Source of the DNA: Chryseobacterium sp. 39-10
GTDB taxonomy: Bacteria > Bacteroidota > Bacteroidia > Flavobacteriales > Weeksellaceae
Length of the DNA: 64,000 bases
Assembly (NCBI GenBank): GCA_001898255.1
Contig: MKTK01000038.1
Location: 437,229-501,228 of the forward strand
Reading direction: 5' to 3'
Part shown: piece after piece, positions 51,449 through 61,175 of the stretch
How the letters are laid out: each line of letters starts with the position of its first letter
Numbering within the stretch: the stretch's first letter is position 1
The notes under the pieces: generated by a model
The model's database searches: none
The model's input: the letters and a program-made list of their open reading frames with translations, nothing else
Told to the model about the DNA's origin: nothing
Translations under genes and position numbers: made by a program

Positions 51449-52294
51449 ATGATGCCCAAACAATTAAGATGGTTTTTTCCACTATTTTTCTGGGGATTGG
51501 TGTCTTGCTCCAAAAGTGATAAAGCGTTAAGAATAAAGGGATCCGATACCGAGGTAAATCTTGCAGTGGAGTTGGCTGAAGCTTTTTACGCTACCAATTC
51601 TGAAGTGAGTTTGGCTATTTCTGGTGGTGGTTCCGGTTTGGGCATCGCATCATTGTACAACGGGCAGGCCGATATTGCCAACTCTTCCCGACCATTAACT
51701 GACGATGAAAAGCGATTGTTTGCCGATAAGAACATTGTACTTTTAACCAACATCTTTGCGGAAGATGCAACGGCAATAGTGGTCAACTCTACAGTTTCCA
51801 TTGATGAGATTGATGTGAAGACATTAGGGGAAGTATTCGACGGCAGCATCAGCAACTGGAAAGAAATTACAGGGGAAAATAGACCTATTACGATTTACGG
51901 ACGGCAAAGTAACTCTGGAACTCATTCTTTCGTTCAGCAAAAACTGGGCATTCAGTTTTCTACACGAGCCCGTGAAATGAATGGAAATGCACAGATCATG
52001 GAAGGAATAAAAGTGGATCCATCCGGTATTGGTTACGTGGGTGCAGGTTATCTGCTCAACTCCAATCATCGAGAAGTGAAAGCACTTAAAATTAAAAAAA
52101 ATACTGATGATGTTGCAATTTCACCGCTTGATAAAGAGGCGATAAAGCACAATCGATATTATTTTCAACGGCCGCTTTATCAATTTATTCCGAAATCTTC
52201 TTGGCAAAAAGCCAAGTCATTTATTGATTTTGAGCGATCAGATAAAGGAAAGGAAATCATCATAAAATCAGGATATTACGTGATGGATCATTAA
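51449..52294 (+). CDS. pstS: Phosphate-binding lipoprotein PstS
   Basis: PstS binds phosphate outside the membrane and hands it to the PstCA channel. The 281-residue protein has a lipoprotein signal ending LVSC (about Cys20), so it is anchored rather than free. Phosphate-site loops ISGGGSGLGI, NSSRPL and YGRQSNSGTHSF are visible. The first gene of pstSCAB. Confidence 0.95.
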   Translation: MMPKQLRWFFPLFFWGLVSCSKSDKALRIKGSDTEVNLAVELAEAFYATNSEVSLAISGGGSGLGIASLYNGQADIANSSRPLTDDEKRLFADKNIVLLTNIFAEDATAIVVNSTVSIDEIDVKTLGEVFDGSISNWKEITGENRPITIYGRQSNSGTHSFVQQKLGIQFSTRAREMNGNAQIMEGIKVDPSGIGYVGAGYLLNSNHREVKALKIKKNTDDVAISPLDKEAIKHNRYYFQRPLYQFIPKSSWQKAKSFIDFERSDKGKEIIIKSGYYVMDH

Positions 52295-52304
52295 ATCAGT
52301 AGCA

Positions 52305-53192
52305 ATGAGCAACATAATCTACAGAACGAGGATAGACGATACTTTCAAATGGTTATTTAAAATAACCGGGCTGCTTGTTATCGTCATTTTAGGCGGTATT
52401 TTCTTTATGCTGATGTGGAACACCGGGTCGTTTTTACTCGACTACTCCCCTTTAGACTTTATTTCCGGCACCCAGTGGAATCCGGCCTATAACCAATACG
52501 GAATTTTGCCGCTGATTGTTTCCACAACCATTGTTACAGCAGGTGCGATGATTATTGCCATTCCTTTAGGCATCGGCACAGCGACCTTTCTCTCCGAATA
52601 TTGCCCACCAAAAGTGAAGGCAATCTTAAAGCCGGCAATAGAGATGTTGGCTGCCGTTCCTTCTGTTGCAATTGGTTTTTTAGGGATTGTATTACTAGGT
52701 CCCGAGATTGCAAACATAACAGAACAATCCAACGGGTTGAATGCATTAAACGGAGGAATACTTTTAGCCATTATGGCATTACCCACCATTATTACGGTGA
52801 GTGAAGATGCAATCAATGCAGTTCCTCGAACGTATAGGGAAGCTAGTTTAGCCGTGGGTGCAGACCGATGGCAAACTGTTACTCAGATCGTAATTCCGTC
52901 TGCCGCACCAGGTATTATTGCTGCAGTAATGCTGGGTGTAGGAAGAGCCATAGGCGAAACAATGACGGTGCTTATGGCGACAGGAAATGCGGCGGCTTTT
53001 CCACGCGGTTTTTTCGATTCGGTGCGTACGATCACGGCAACCATTGCAATTGAAATGGGTGAAGTTCCTTATGATACCACGCATTATTTTGCACTTTATG
53101 CTATTGCAGCGGTTCTCTTTTTTATGACTTTGATTGTGAATATTCTGGGTGAATATTTTGTTAATAGATTTAGAAAATTTCAGGCATTATGA
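52305..53192 (+). CDS. pstC: Phosphate ABC transporter permease PstC
   Basis: The 295-residue protein has about six membrane helices and the EAA-type loop (YREASLAVGADRWQTVTQIV) that contacts PstB. The segment GRAIGETMTVLMATGNAA is typical of PstC. Ten bases after pstS; its end overlaps the start of pstA by 4 bp. No duplicated periplasmic insert is seen. Confidence 0.95.
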   Translation: MSNIIYRTRIDDTFKWLFKITGLLVIVILGGIFFMLMWNTGSFLLDYSPLDFISGTQWNPAYNQYGILPLIVSTTIVTAGAMIIAIPLGIGTATFLSEYCPPKVKAILKPAIEMLAAVPSVAIGFLGIVLLGPEIANITEQSNGLNALNGGILLAIMALPTIITVSEDAINAVPRTYREASLAVGADRWQTVTQIVIPSAAPGIIAAVMLGVGRAIGETMTVLMATGNAAAFPRGFFDSVRTITATIAIEMGEVPYDTTHYFALYAIAAVLFFMTLIVNILGEYFVNRFRKFQAL

Positions 53193-54037
53193 TGAAGTAT
53201 GTGCGAAGCTTTTTAGAATGGTTCATCCTGATTGTCTGTACAGGAACCGTTTTGTTGTTTTTAGGGGTTATCATTTTGGATATCATTGTTAAAGGATGGC
53301 CAGCCATTTCTTGGGATTTTTTGTCACAAAAGCCCACCCATGCCATGACTTCGGGAGGTATTTTTCCTGCTATTGCCGGAACGGTTTTGTTAACGATCAT
53401 TACAGCTGTCTTCTGTATTCCCTTTGGGGTTTGCTGTGCGGTTTATCTTAATGAATATGCAGCCGAGAATAATCTTACCAGGATTATTCGGGCATCTATT
53501 CGGAATTTGTCGGGGATACCATCGATTATTTATGGTCTTTTCGGGTTGGCTCTTTTTGTTCAGGGTCTTAACCTTGGTACATCAATGATTTCTGCGGGAT
53601 TAACCCTGGGATTGCTTTCATTACCATATATTGTTACGACCTCCGAAGAAGCGCTTCGAAGAATCCCCAATTCCATGAGAGAAGCTGCTTTGGGCGTTGG
53701 TGCAACACAATTTGAGAGCATAAAAGATGTTGTGCTTCCCTCCGCCTTACCCGGCATACTGACCGGAGTGGTTCTCACTCTTTCCAGAGCAGCCGGTGAA
53801 ACTGCGCCGATTCTCTTTACAGGAGTGGCATTTTTTATCACCGGAAATTCAGGAGAGTTTAACCAAGAATTTATGGCACTCCCATATCATCTCTACATGC
53901 TTTCTACCCAGCATCAAGCGATTGAGCAAGTGCGTCCTTTGGCTTACGGGACAGCTTTGGTGCTGATTGTTGTTGTGTTTTTACTCAGCTTGTCAGCATT
54001 TTATATTCGGTATAAGTACTCAAAAAATGACAAATAA
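53189..54037 (+). CDS. pstA: Phosphate ABC transporter permease PstA
   Basis: The 282-residue protein has about six membrane helices, the EAA loop MREAALGVGATQFESIKDVV, and SRAAGETAPILFTGVA, the PstA signature. It pairs with PstC as the channel. Overlaps pstC by 4 bp and pstB by 11 bp, so all are translationally coupled. A second ATG directly follows the first. Confidence 0.95.
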   Translation: MMKYVRSFLEWFILIVCTGTVLLFLGVIILDIIVKGWPAISWDFLSQKPTHAMTSGGIFPAIAGTVLLTIITAVFCIPFGVCCAVYLNEYAAENNLTRIIRASIRNLSGIPSIIYGLFGLALFVQGLNLGTSMISAGLTLGLLSLPYIVTTSEEALRRIPNSMREAALGVGATQFESIKDVVLPSALPGILTGVVLTLSRAAGETAPILFTGVAFFITGNSGEFNQEFMALPYHLYMLSTQHQAIEQVRPLAYGTALVLIVVVFLLSLSAFYIRYKYSKNDK

Positions 54038-54785
54038 AATTAAACTTTCGGGGAGCAATGTAAATCTTTGGTTTGGTAAAAAGCAAGTGCTAAATAATGT
54101 AAGTATTGCCTTCGAAGAACATACCGTAACCGCTTTGATTGGCCCTTCTGGTTGTGGAAAATCAACACTGCTTAGGTGTTTCAACAGGATGCACGATCTT
54201 AATGCTGAAGCAAAGATTGATGGTATTTTTCGGTTGGATCAGGAGGATATTTACGACAAACATACCTCGGCCGCACAGATAAGAAAGAAAATCGGAATGG
54301 TTTTCCAGAAAGCTAACCCTTTTCCCAAAAGTATTTACGAAAACATCAACTACGGGCTCAAAATTAATAACGTGCCCGCCAAAGAACGCCCGCATATTAT
54401 TGAACAGTCCCTCAAAGAAAGCTATATTTGGGATGAGGTAAAAGATGATTTAAAAAAACCTGCAACACGACTTTCTGGCGGACAGCAGCAAAGAATATGC
54501 ATCGCACGTGCAGTAGCCCTGCGGCCTGAAGTTATTCTTATGGATGAACCATGTTCTGCGCTAGATCCTATTTCCACCAAGAAAGTAGAGGAATTAATCC
54601 ATTTCCTGAAAATGGATTTCACCATCGTGATTGTGACGCACAATATGCAGCAGGCGCAACGTATTGCAGATAAAACCGCCCTCATGTACCTCGGCGAATT
54701 GGTGGAGTACGGAGACACTTCCCAGATTTTCAATGATCCCCAACATGAATTGACCCAAAATTATATACACGGTACATTTGGCTAA
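54027..54785 (+). CDS. pstB: Phosphate ABC transporter ATP-binding protein PstB
   Basis: PstB powers phosphate import. The ATG at 54027 gives MTNKIKLSGSNVNLWFGKKQ, the usual start; a longer frame from 53967 is rejected because it lies inside pstA. The 252-residue protein has Walker A GPSGCGKST, signature RLSGGQQQR and Walker B VILMDEPCSAL. No phoU gene follows, which is unusual for a pst operon; it may be encoded elsewhere. Confidence 0.96.
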   Translation: MTNKIKLSGSNVNLWFGKKQVLNNVSIAFEEHTVTALIGPSGCGKSTLLRCFNRMHDLNAEAKIDGIFRLDQEDIYDKHTSAAQIRKKIGMVFQKANPFPKSIYENINYGLKINNVPAKERPHIIEQSLKESYIWDEVKDDLKKPATRLSGGQQQRICIARAVALRPEVILMDEPCSALDPISTKKVEELIHFLKMDFTIVIVTHNMQQAQRIADKTALMYLGELVEYGDTSQIFNDPQHELTQNYIHGTFG

Positions 54786-54865
54786 AGCGTCATAATTCGT
54801 TTTTAAGCGGCGTTATTTTTCCTTAAGCAATATCATGTACTAAAATTTTCTTAAATTTTTTGGTA

Positions 54866-54887
54866 TGGTTCGTTTTGTTCCGAACCA
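54866..54887 (+). promoter_or_regulatory. 7-bp inverted repeat in the GbsR-RND operon promoter
   Basis: TGGTTCG (54866-54872) and CGAACCA (54881-54887) flank TTTTGTTC. The repeat covers the -33 region of the promoter whose -7 element is TATCTTTG at 54894-54901, a normal place for a repressor site. Confidence 0.62.
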
Positions 54888-54893
54888 GTTTTC

Positions 54894-54901
54894 TATCTTT
54901 G
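54894..54901 (+). promoter_or_regulatory. -7 element TATCTTTG of the efflux operon
   Basis: Matches TAnnTTTG. TTTG at 54874-54877 lies 16 bp upstream, slightly short of the usual 19. Leader to the ATG at 54922 is about 16 nt. Confidence 0.6.
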
Positions 54902-54921
54902 CTTTTCATCAGTATAAAAAT

Positions 54922-55365
54922 ATGGAGATCGACGAAAGAATTTTTCAGGAAATGGTTAGTTTTTATGGGAAGAATTTTAGTCTTCCCCCGCTTTCTGCAA
55001 AAATTTACAGCTATCTTATCTTCGATTTCGAGCGCAAGGGCGTCTGTTTTGATCATCTTGTAGAAGCACTGCATGTCAGTAAAAGTTCGGTTTCATCCAA
55101 TCTGCAACTTTTGCTCACGGCTAATCTCATCAAAGATTTTACCCCGATTGACGAGCGGAAGCGTTTTTTTGTCATCAACGAAGATTATATTAAAATTCGT
55201 TTTGAGGAAATTGTGAAAAGAATGACCACAGAAATTAGAATTTTAGATGAGCTTCATGCTTTCCGCAACCAAAATGATGATCACCATAACCAGAAATTTG
55301 AAATTTACAAATCACTATTAAACAAGAATATCGATAACATTCGAGAAATGCTCACTAAATATTAA
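54922..55365 (+). CDS. GbsR/MarR-type transcriptional regulator of the efflux operon
   Basis: The ATG at 54922 gives MEIDERIFQEMVSFYGKNFS; an in-frame ATG at 54865 lies upstream of the promoter and is rejected. The 147-residue protein has a GbsR-like winged helix (about 20-90; LPPLSAKIYSYLIFDF, VSKSSVSSNLQLLLTANLIK) and a helical C-terminus for dimers. It starts the RND pump operon, with the membrane-fusion gene 3 bp after its stop, so it most likely represses it and itself. Confidence 0.85.
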   Translation: MEIDERIFQEMVSFYGKNFSLPPLSAKIYSYLIFDFERKGVCFDHLVEALHVSKSSVSSNLQLLLTANLIKDFTPIDERKRFFVINEDYIKIRFEEIVKRMTTEIRILDELHAFRNQNDDHHNQKFEIYKSLLNKNIDNIREMLTKY

Positions 55366-55368
55366 GGT

Positions 55369-56598
55369 ATGAAAAATCGATTTTTATTATATGTTGTAGC
55401 CACAATGGCCGTTGTTTCCTGCAAAAAGCAAGAAGAGAAAAAGCAGGATGGCCCTGCAGAAGTGCCGGTTGTTGCCATTGAGCAACGCAATGTAACCAGT
55501 TATCAAAATTTTCCGGCATCTATTCAGGGAAAAATCAATAATGATGTGAGGGCTAAAATACAAGGTTATATTACACAGGTTCTGGTAGACGAAGGCCAAA
55601 TGGTAACAAAAGGCCAGCCGCTTTTTCGTTTGGAAACGAATATGCTTACCCAGAGTGCTGATGCCGCCAAAGCAGCGATAGGTGCAGCGCAGTCATCTGT
55701 TTCGGCAGCCAAAGCCAATGTGGATGCTGCACAAGCCGCGGTAAATGCTGCACAAGTCGAAGTCAACAAATTGGTCCCTCTTGTTCAGAAAAATATCATC
55801 AGCAATGTACAACTGGAAACTGCAAAAGCAAATCTTTCTCGTGCACAGGCACAGCTCTCTCAGGCGCGTGCTGCGGAGTTGCAGGCCAGTGCAGGCGTAT
55901 CTCAGGCGAGCGCAAACTATCGTGGCGTACAGGCCAATATTGATTATTCTATTATTCGCGCTCCTATTTCGGGTGTGGTGGGTCGTTTGCCTTTAAAAGT
56001 GGGAAGTTTGGTGGGGCCAAGCGACCAGGTTGCTTTGACCACGGTGTCGGATACCAGCAGTGTGTATGCTTATTTTGCAATGAACGAGAAAGAATATCTT
56101 GATTTTCTTGAAGATTCTTATGGATCAACTGTTCCGGAAAAACTCAAAAACTTACCGATGGTGGAGTTGGAATTGGCCAACGGCGCTGCCTATCCCGAAA
56201 AGGGGAAAATTGAAGCCGTTACCGGCCAGATTAATCCGGCCACGGGAACTATTCAGTTCAGGGTTTCATTTCCTAATGCTGCTAAGCTGCTAAGCAACGG
56301 AAACAGCGGGACCATAAAAATCCCCAAATTGTATAACGATGTGTTGGTGGTTCCGGAAAGTGCAACTTATGAACAACAAGGTATAACCTATGTTTATCGC
56401 GTGGAGAAAGATACGGCAAAGAGCACCATGATTGGCGTCACCGATCGTGTAAATAATATGATTGTGGTTAAAAATGGTGTTACGAAAGGCGAAAAAATTG
56501 TAGCTCAGGGTGTTGGTCAGCTTAAGCCAGGAGCAGCAGTAAAGCCAAAGCAAGTACAATTTGACGAAATTATTAACGCCATAAAACCGATTTTCTAA
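55369..56598 (+). CDS. RND efflux periplasmic adaptor (membrane fusion) lipoprotein
   Basis: The 409-residue protein has a lipoprotein signal (lipobox VVSC, Cys18 approx.), a lipoyl half motif (GYITQVLVDEGQMVTKGQPLF), a long Ala/Gln-rich helical hairpin (about 95-175) and a second lipoyl strand (IRAPISGVVGRLPLKVGSLV). It is of AcrA type and bridges the pump and the outer-membrane channel. The gene abuts the pump gene (1 bp overlap). Confidence 0.95.
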   Translation: MKNRFLLYVVATMAVVSCKKQEEKKQDGPAEVPVVAIEQRNVTSYQNFPASIQGKINNDVRAKIQGYITQVLVDEGQMVTKGQPLFRLETNMLTQSADAAKAAIGAAQSSVSAAKANVDAAQAAVNAAQVEVNKLVPLVQKNIISNVQLETAKANLSRAQAQLSQARAAELQASAGVSQASANYRGVQANIDYSIIRAPISGVVGRLPLKVGSLVGPSDQVALTTVSDTSSVYAYFAMNEKEYLDFLEDSYGSTVPEKLKNLPMVELELANGAAYPEKGKIEAVTGQINPATGTIQFRVSFPNAAKLLSNGNSGTIKIPKLYNDVLVVPESATYEQQGITYVYRVEKDTAKSTMIGVTDRVNNMIVVKNGVTKGEKIVAQGVGQLKPGAAVKPKQVQFDEIINAIKPIF

Positions 56599-59500
56599 TG
56601 GTAAAGCATTTTATAAACAGACCGGTTTTTTCAAGTGTTGTTTCCATCCTGATTGTTATTTTAGGGATTTTGGGATTGCGTGCTTTGCCGGTCACACAAT
56701 ATCCAGATATCGCTCCTCCCACCGTAAGCATCTCGGCCAACTACACTGGTGCAAGTGCAGAAACCGTGATGAATAGCGTGATCATTCCTATAGAAGAGCA
56801 AGTGAACGGCGTTGAAGGGATGGATTACATTTCTTCGTCTGCCAGTAATAACGGTTCAGCAAATATTCAGATTTTCTTTAAACAAGGCGTTAATCCTGAC
56901 ATTGCTGCCGTTGAGGTACAAAATAAAGTGCAGCGTGCAACACCTCTTTTGCCGGCAGACGTAACGAAGTCTGGTTTATCTGTACAAAAGCAGCGAACCA
57001 GTGCCCTGATGTTTCTGTCTTTCTTTACCGACAATCCGGATCTGAACGAAGTTTGGCTCCAGAATTACCTCAACATCAATGTAATTCCCGAGCTTAAAAG
57101 GGTTAACGGTGTAAGTGATGCGCAAGCGTTTGGTGGCAAGAACTTCTCGATGAGGGTGTGGATTGATCCTGCAAAGATGGCGGCTTATGGCCTGCAGCCG
57201 AGCGATGTTTCGGCAGCAATTAACGAGCAGTCGCGGGAAGCAGCCGCCGGTCAACTGGGGCAAAACAGCGGTAGTGCATTCGAATATGTTATCACCTATA
57301 AAGGAAAATTCAATAAGGAAAAAGATTATGGTGATATTATTTTGAAATCGCTTGGCAACGGGCAGTTTCTTCGGCTTAAAGACGTTGCGGAAATCAAGCT
57401 TGATGCCTTATCGTACACTTCCGTGGGTGAGAACAACGGTAGAAGTTCCGTAAGTATGGGTATTTTTCAAACTCCGGGATCTAATGCACAAGATATTATC
57501 AACAACATCAAGAAATTCCTGGAGCAGAATGCGAAGACCCTTCCTAAAGGCATTGGCTATACCATTAATTTTGATACCAACGACTTCCTGGAAGCTTCTA
57601 TCAGCAAAGTGGTTTCAACTTTACTCGAGGCGTTTTTACTGGTTTTTGTGGTGGTTTATATTTTTCTTCAAGATTTCCGGTCGACCCTTATTCCGGCGAT
57701 TGCAGTGCCGGTTTCAATTGTTGGTTCATTTTTCTTTTTGAATCTATTGGGTTACTCATTAAACCTGCTAACGCTTTTTGCTCTCGTTTTAGCCATTGGT
57801 ATTGTGGTTGACGATGCAATCGTAGTAGTAGAGGCGGTGCACGCCAAAATGGAGCACGGCATTACCGATGCTAAAAAAGCAACCGTTGCGGCGATGGACG
57901 AAATTACGGGTGCCATTATTTCGATTACCTTGGTGATGGCAGCAGTATTTATCCCGGTAACCTTCATTACTGGTCCCACAGGTGTTTTCTATCAACAGTT
58001 TGGGATTACACTGATTATCGCAATCCTAATCTCTGCGGTTAATGCACTAACCCTGAGCCCTGTTCTATGCTCACTTTTTTTGAAGCCCAATCCGGCCCAT
58101 CACGAAGAATATGCGAAGTTGAATTTTATGCAAAAATTCTTTTATAAGTTCAACACCGCATTCAACACGGCAACAGACCGGTATGGTCGTGCTTTTGTTT
58201 TTCTTTTGAGGCACAAGTGGGTGACGCTCATTATTTTTGGTGTTGGCGGATTGTTTTTTTGGTGGTCTAACTCTACCATGGCAACAGGATTCATCCCGAA
58301 AGAAGATCGAGGGATAATTTTTACGGATGTGGCTTTGCCTCCTGGTGCTTCTATGGAGCGAACTTATAATGTGCTAAAAGCGCTTCAGGAAGATGCTCGC
58401 AAAATCCCGGGGGTACAAAACGTAACTTTTACAGCGAGCAGGGGTTTTATGTCTGGAAGTGGATCCAATGCAGGGCAGGCCTTTGTTCGGTTAAAACCTT
58501 TTGACGAACGAGCACATGATGCAAACCTTTCGGTAGAAAGTATAACAAAGCAACTTTTTGGGCTTGCTCGAAAGTATCCAGATGCTAAAATCGTCTTCTT
58601 TTCACCGCCCAGTGTTCCAGGATTTGGTAGCAGCGATGGTTTTTCTGCTGTGTTGCTCGATAAATCTGGAGGAAGCTTGAAACAGCTGGACAATGTAGCG
58701 AAACAGTATATTGGTGCGTTGATGGAGCGTCCAGAAATTCAGTTTGCCCAAACCTCATTTAATACAAATTATCCTCAATACGAAATGGTGATCGATGTAG
58801 CGAAAGCCAAAGAAACTGGCGTAGGCGTAAGTGATATTCTTAGCACCATGCAGGGCTACGTTGGTGGCGTTTATGCTGCTGATTTTACCAAGTATGGCAA
58901 GCAGTTTCGTGTAATGGTTCAGGCATTTCCGGATGCGCGCACTCAACCCAATGATCTCAATAGTATTTTTGTAAAAACAGCTTCGGGACAAATGACGCCT
59001 ATTTCTCAGTTTGTGACGATGGAGAAAACGTTTGGCCCCAAATCGGTAGAGCGTTATAATCTCTTTACATCTATTTCGATTTCTGGAGGAAACAATGTTG
59101 GTTATTCTACCGGTGATGCCATTAAAGCTGTACAGGAAGTTGCCCACAAAGTTTTGCCCTCAGATTATGTTGTAGAGTTTACCGGATTGTCGAAAGAAGA
59201 ATTGAGTTCAGGATCTCAAACCGCAATAATCTTTGTGCTGAGCTTAATTTTTGTGTATTTTATTCTTGCCGCACAATACGAAAGTTTTATGCTGCCTTTA
59301 GCGGTAATTCTTTCGCTACCGCTTGGAGTAATTGGTGCCTATTTTGGTCAGAAGATTGCCGGGCTTGAAAATAATATTTACTTCCAGATCGCTTTAATTA
59401 TGTTGGTTGGCTTGCTTGCAAAAAATGCAATTCTGATTGTGGAGTTTGCAGTGCAGCGGCGACACCATGGTGAAACATTGGCCATGTCGGCCATTAACGC

Positions 59501-59750
59501 AGCCAAAGCCAGGTTAAGACCTATTTTAATGACGTCTTTCGCATTTATCTTTGGGATGCTTCCGTTGGTTTTTGCTTCCGGAATTGGTAAGGTAGGGAAC
59601 CGGTCGATTGGTACAGGTGCAGCGGCAGGACTACTTATTGGAACTTTCTTCGGACTGATAGCGATTCCTGTATTGTATGTTATTTTCCAGTGGTTGCAAG
59701 AGAAAATTAAACCGATAAAATTTGAAAAAGAAATCAATTTATCCGAATAA
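56598..59750 (+). CDS. RND efflux pump, HAE1/AcrB type
   Basis: The 1050-residue protein starts HFINRPVFSSVVSILIVILG, has twelve membrane helices and two large periplasmic loops, as in AcrB. The proton-relay Asp pair is in GIVVDDAIVVVEAVH (about residue 405) and a Lys follows in helix 10 (GLLAKNAILIVEF). Drugs or detergents are moved out in exchange for protons. Substrates cannot be told from sequence. Confidence 0.96.
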   Translation: MVKHFINRPVFSSVVSILIVILGILGLRALPVTQYPDIAPPTVSISANYTGASAETVMNSVIIPIEEQVNGVEGMDYISSSASNNGSANIQIFFKQGVNPDIAAVEVQNKVQRATPLLPADVTKSGLSVQKQRTSALMFLSFFTDNPDLNEVWLQNYLNINVIPELKRVNGVSDAQAFGGKNFSMRVWIDPAKMAAYGLQPSDVSAAINEQSREAAAGQLGQNSGSAFEYVITYKGKFNKEKDYGDIILKSLGNGQFLRLKDVAEIKLDALSYTSVGENNGRSSVSMGIFQTPGSNAQDIINNIKKFLEQNAKTLPKGIGYTINFDTNDFLEASISKVVSTLLEAFLLVFVVVYIFLQDFRSTLIPAIAVPVSIVGSFFFLNLLGYSLNLLTLFALVLAIGIVVDDAIVVVEAVHAKMEHGITDAKKATVAAMDEITGAIISITLVMAAVFIPVTFITGPTGVFYQQFGITLIIAILISAVNALTLSPVLCSLFLKPNPAHHEEYAKLNFMQKFFYKFNTAFNTATDRYGRAFVFLLRHKWVTLIIFGVGGLFFWWSNSTMATGFIPKEDRGIIFTDVALPPGASMERTYNVLKALQEDARKIPGVQNVTFTASRGFMSGSGSNAGQAFVRLKPFDERAHDANLSVESITKQLFGLARKYPDAKIVFFSPPSVPGFGSSDGFSAVLLDKSGGSLKQLDNVAKQYIGALMERPEIQFAQTSFNTNYPQYEMVIDVAKAKETGVGVSDILSTMQGYVGGVYAADFTKYGKQFRVMVQAFPDARTQPNDLNSIFVKTASGQMTPISQFVTMEKTFGPKSVERYNLFTSISISGGNNVGYSTGDAIKAVQEVAHKVLPSDYVVEFTGLSKEELSSGSQTAIIFVLSLIFVYFILAAQYESFMLPLAVILSLPLGVIGAYFGQKIAGLENNIYFQIALIMLVGLLAKNAILIVEFAVQRRHHGETLAMSAINAAKARLRPILMTSFAFIFGMLPLVFASGIGKVGNRSIGTGAAAGLLIGTFFGLIAIPVLYVIFQWLQEKIKPIKFEKEINLSE

Positions 59751-59760
59751 AAGCGTCGTT

Positions 59761-61173
59761 ATGAAATATTCATTCAACATAAAATCATTTCTATTTCCAA
59801 TCGTTGTCATCATCACTCTTTCCTCATGCATGACAAGAGAAAAGTATGAAAGGCCTCGAGGTATTGTGAGCGAGAATCTTTTCCGAACCGATCGACTTCC
59901 TATAGATTCTCTAAGTACGGGAACGCTTTCATGGCGGGAAATTTTTAGTGATCCTGTACTGCAGCAACATATCCAGAAAGGTCTTGAAAATAACATTGAC
60001 GTACGCATTGCACTTCAAAATATTGTTGCAGCCGAGGCCTATTTAAAACAGAGCAAAGCCGCCTATTTGCCTTCTTTATCTGTGGGTCCCGGTTATTCTT
60101 TGCAAACACCATCGCTTAACACGGTTAACGCAAGGTTTTTTCCGGAAAGACGATTCAATAGCACATGGGATATTACCGGAAGTCTTTCATGGGAAGCTGA
60201 TTTGTGGGGAAAATTGAAGGGGCATCAAAAATCACAACTTGCCCAGTATTTAGCCACTGTTGCCGGTCACAAAGCAGTGAAAAGTGATTTAGTTTCATCA
60301 ATCGCGTCGGGCTATTATCAGTTGCTAACTTACGATGATCAAAAGAAGATTATCAATGAAACAATTGCCGTTCGGAAGAAAAACTTGGAAACCACCAAAG
60401 CGCTTAAAGAATCCGGCATGTTGACTGAAGTGGCGGTTCAGCAAAGTGAAGCGTTGGTGTTTAATGCAGAATCACTGCTGATTTCGCTTGATGTTCAAAT
60501 CTACCAATTGGAGAATGCCATGAGTTTCCTAATGGGCATCCCTTCTCAAAAAATTGAAAGAACGACTCTGCAACAACAAAAGATGCCTGCTCAATATGAA
60601 ACGGGTTTCGCTGCTAATTTGCTTGCCAACCGCGTCGATGTGATGCAAGCGGAACAGCAACTTATTTCAGCTTTTGAACTCACCAATGCTGCCAAAGCTC
60701 AGTTTTACCCAAGTTTGCGTGTAAGTGGCAGCGGCGGATTGCAGAGTTTAGATATCGATCATCTGTTTAATGTGAATTCACTTTTTGCCAATGTTGTGGG
60801 AGGTTTAACTCAACCTATTTTCAATGGGCGACAAATAAGAACCGGTTATGAAGTAAGTTTAGCCAACAAAGAAAAAGCATATCTTACTTTTCGAAAAACG
60901 TTGTTGAATGCAGGCAGAGAAGTTTCGGATGCATTGAAAATGTACGACTCGCAGGATGCTTTTATCACTTTGAAGAAAAAAGAACTTAACGCGTATAAAA
61001 ATTCAGTGGAATTCTCTCAGGAATTAGTGAATTACGGAATGGCTAACTATCTGGAAGTGCTCAATGCTTCGGTTAATTCGCTTAATGCCGAACTCAATAT
61101 TTCTAATGCTCAGTATTCGAAAATGAAAGCCGGGGTAGATTTGTACCATGCGTTAGGTGGCGGTTGGCAGTAA
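59761..61173 (+). CDS. RND efflux outer-membrane lipoprotein, NodT/TolC family
   Basis: The ATG at 59761 gives a lipoprotein signal ending LSSC (about Cys22); a frame from 59722 begins inside the pump gene and is rejected. The 470-residue protein has the two repeated outer-membrane factor halves, with NVRIAL-like helix starts (NNIDVRIALQNIVAAEAYLKQ) and the closing SQELVNYGMANYLEVLNAS. It completes the tripartite pump with the two upstream genes. Confidence 0.94.
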   Translation: MKYSFNIKSFLFPIVVIITLSSCMTREKYERPRGIVSENLFRTDRLPIDSLSTGTLSWREIFSDPVLQQHIQKGLENNIDVRIALQNIVAAEAYLKQSKAAYLPSLSVGPGYSLQTPSLNTVNARFFPERRFNSTWDITGSLSWEADLWGKLKGHQKSQLAQYLATVAGHKAVKSDLVSSIASGYYQLLTYDDQKKIINETIAVRKKNLETTKALKESGMLTEVAVQQSEALVFNAESLLISLDVQIYQLENAMSFLMGIPSQKIERTTLQQQKMPAQYETGFAANLLANRVDVMQAEQQLISAFELTNAAKAQFYPSLRVSGSGGLQSLDIDHLFNVNSLFANVVGGLTQPIFNGRQIRTGYEVSLANKEKAYLTFRKTLLNAGREVSDALKMYDSQDAFITLKKKELNAYKNSVEFSQELVNYGMANYLEVLNASVNSLNAELNISNAQYSKMKAGVDLYHALGGGWQ

Positions 61174-61175
61174 TT

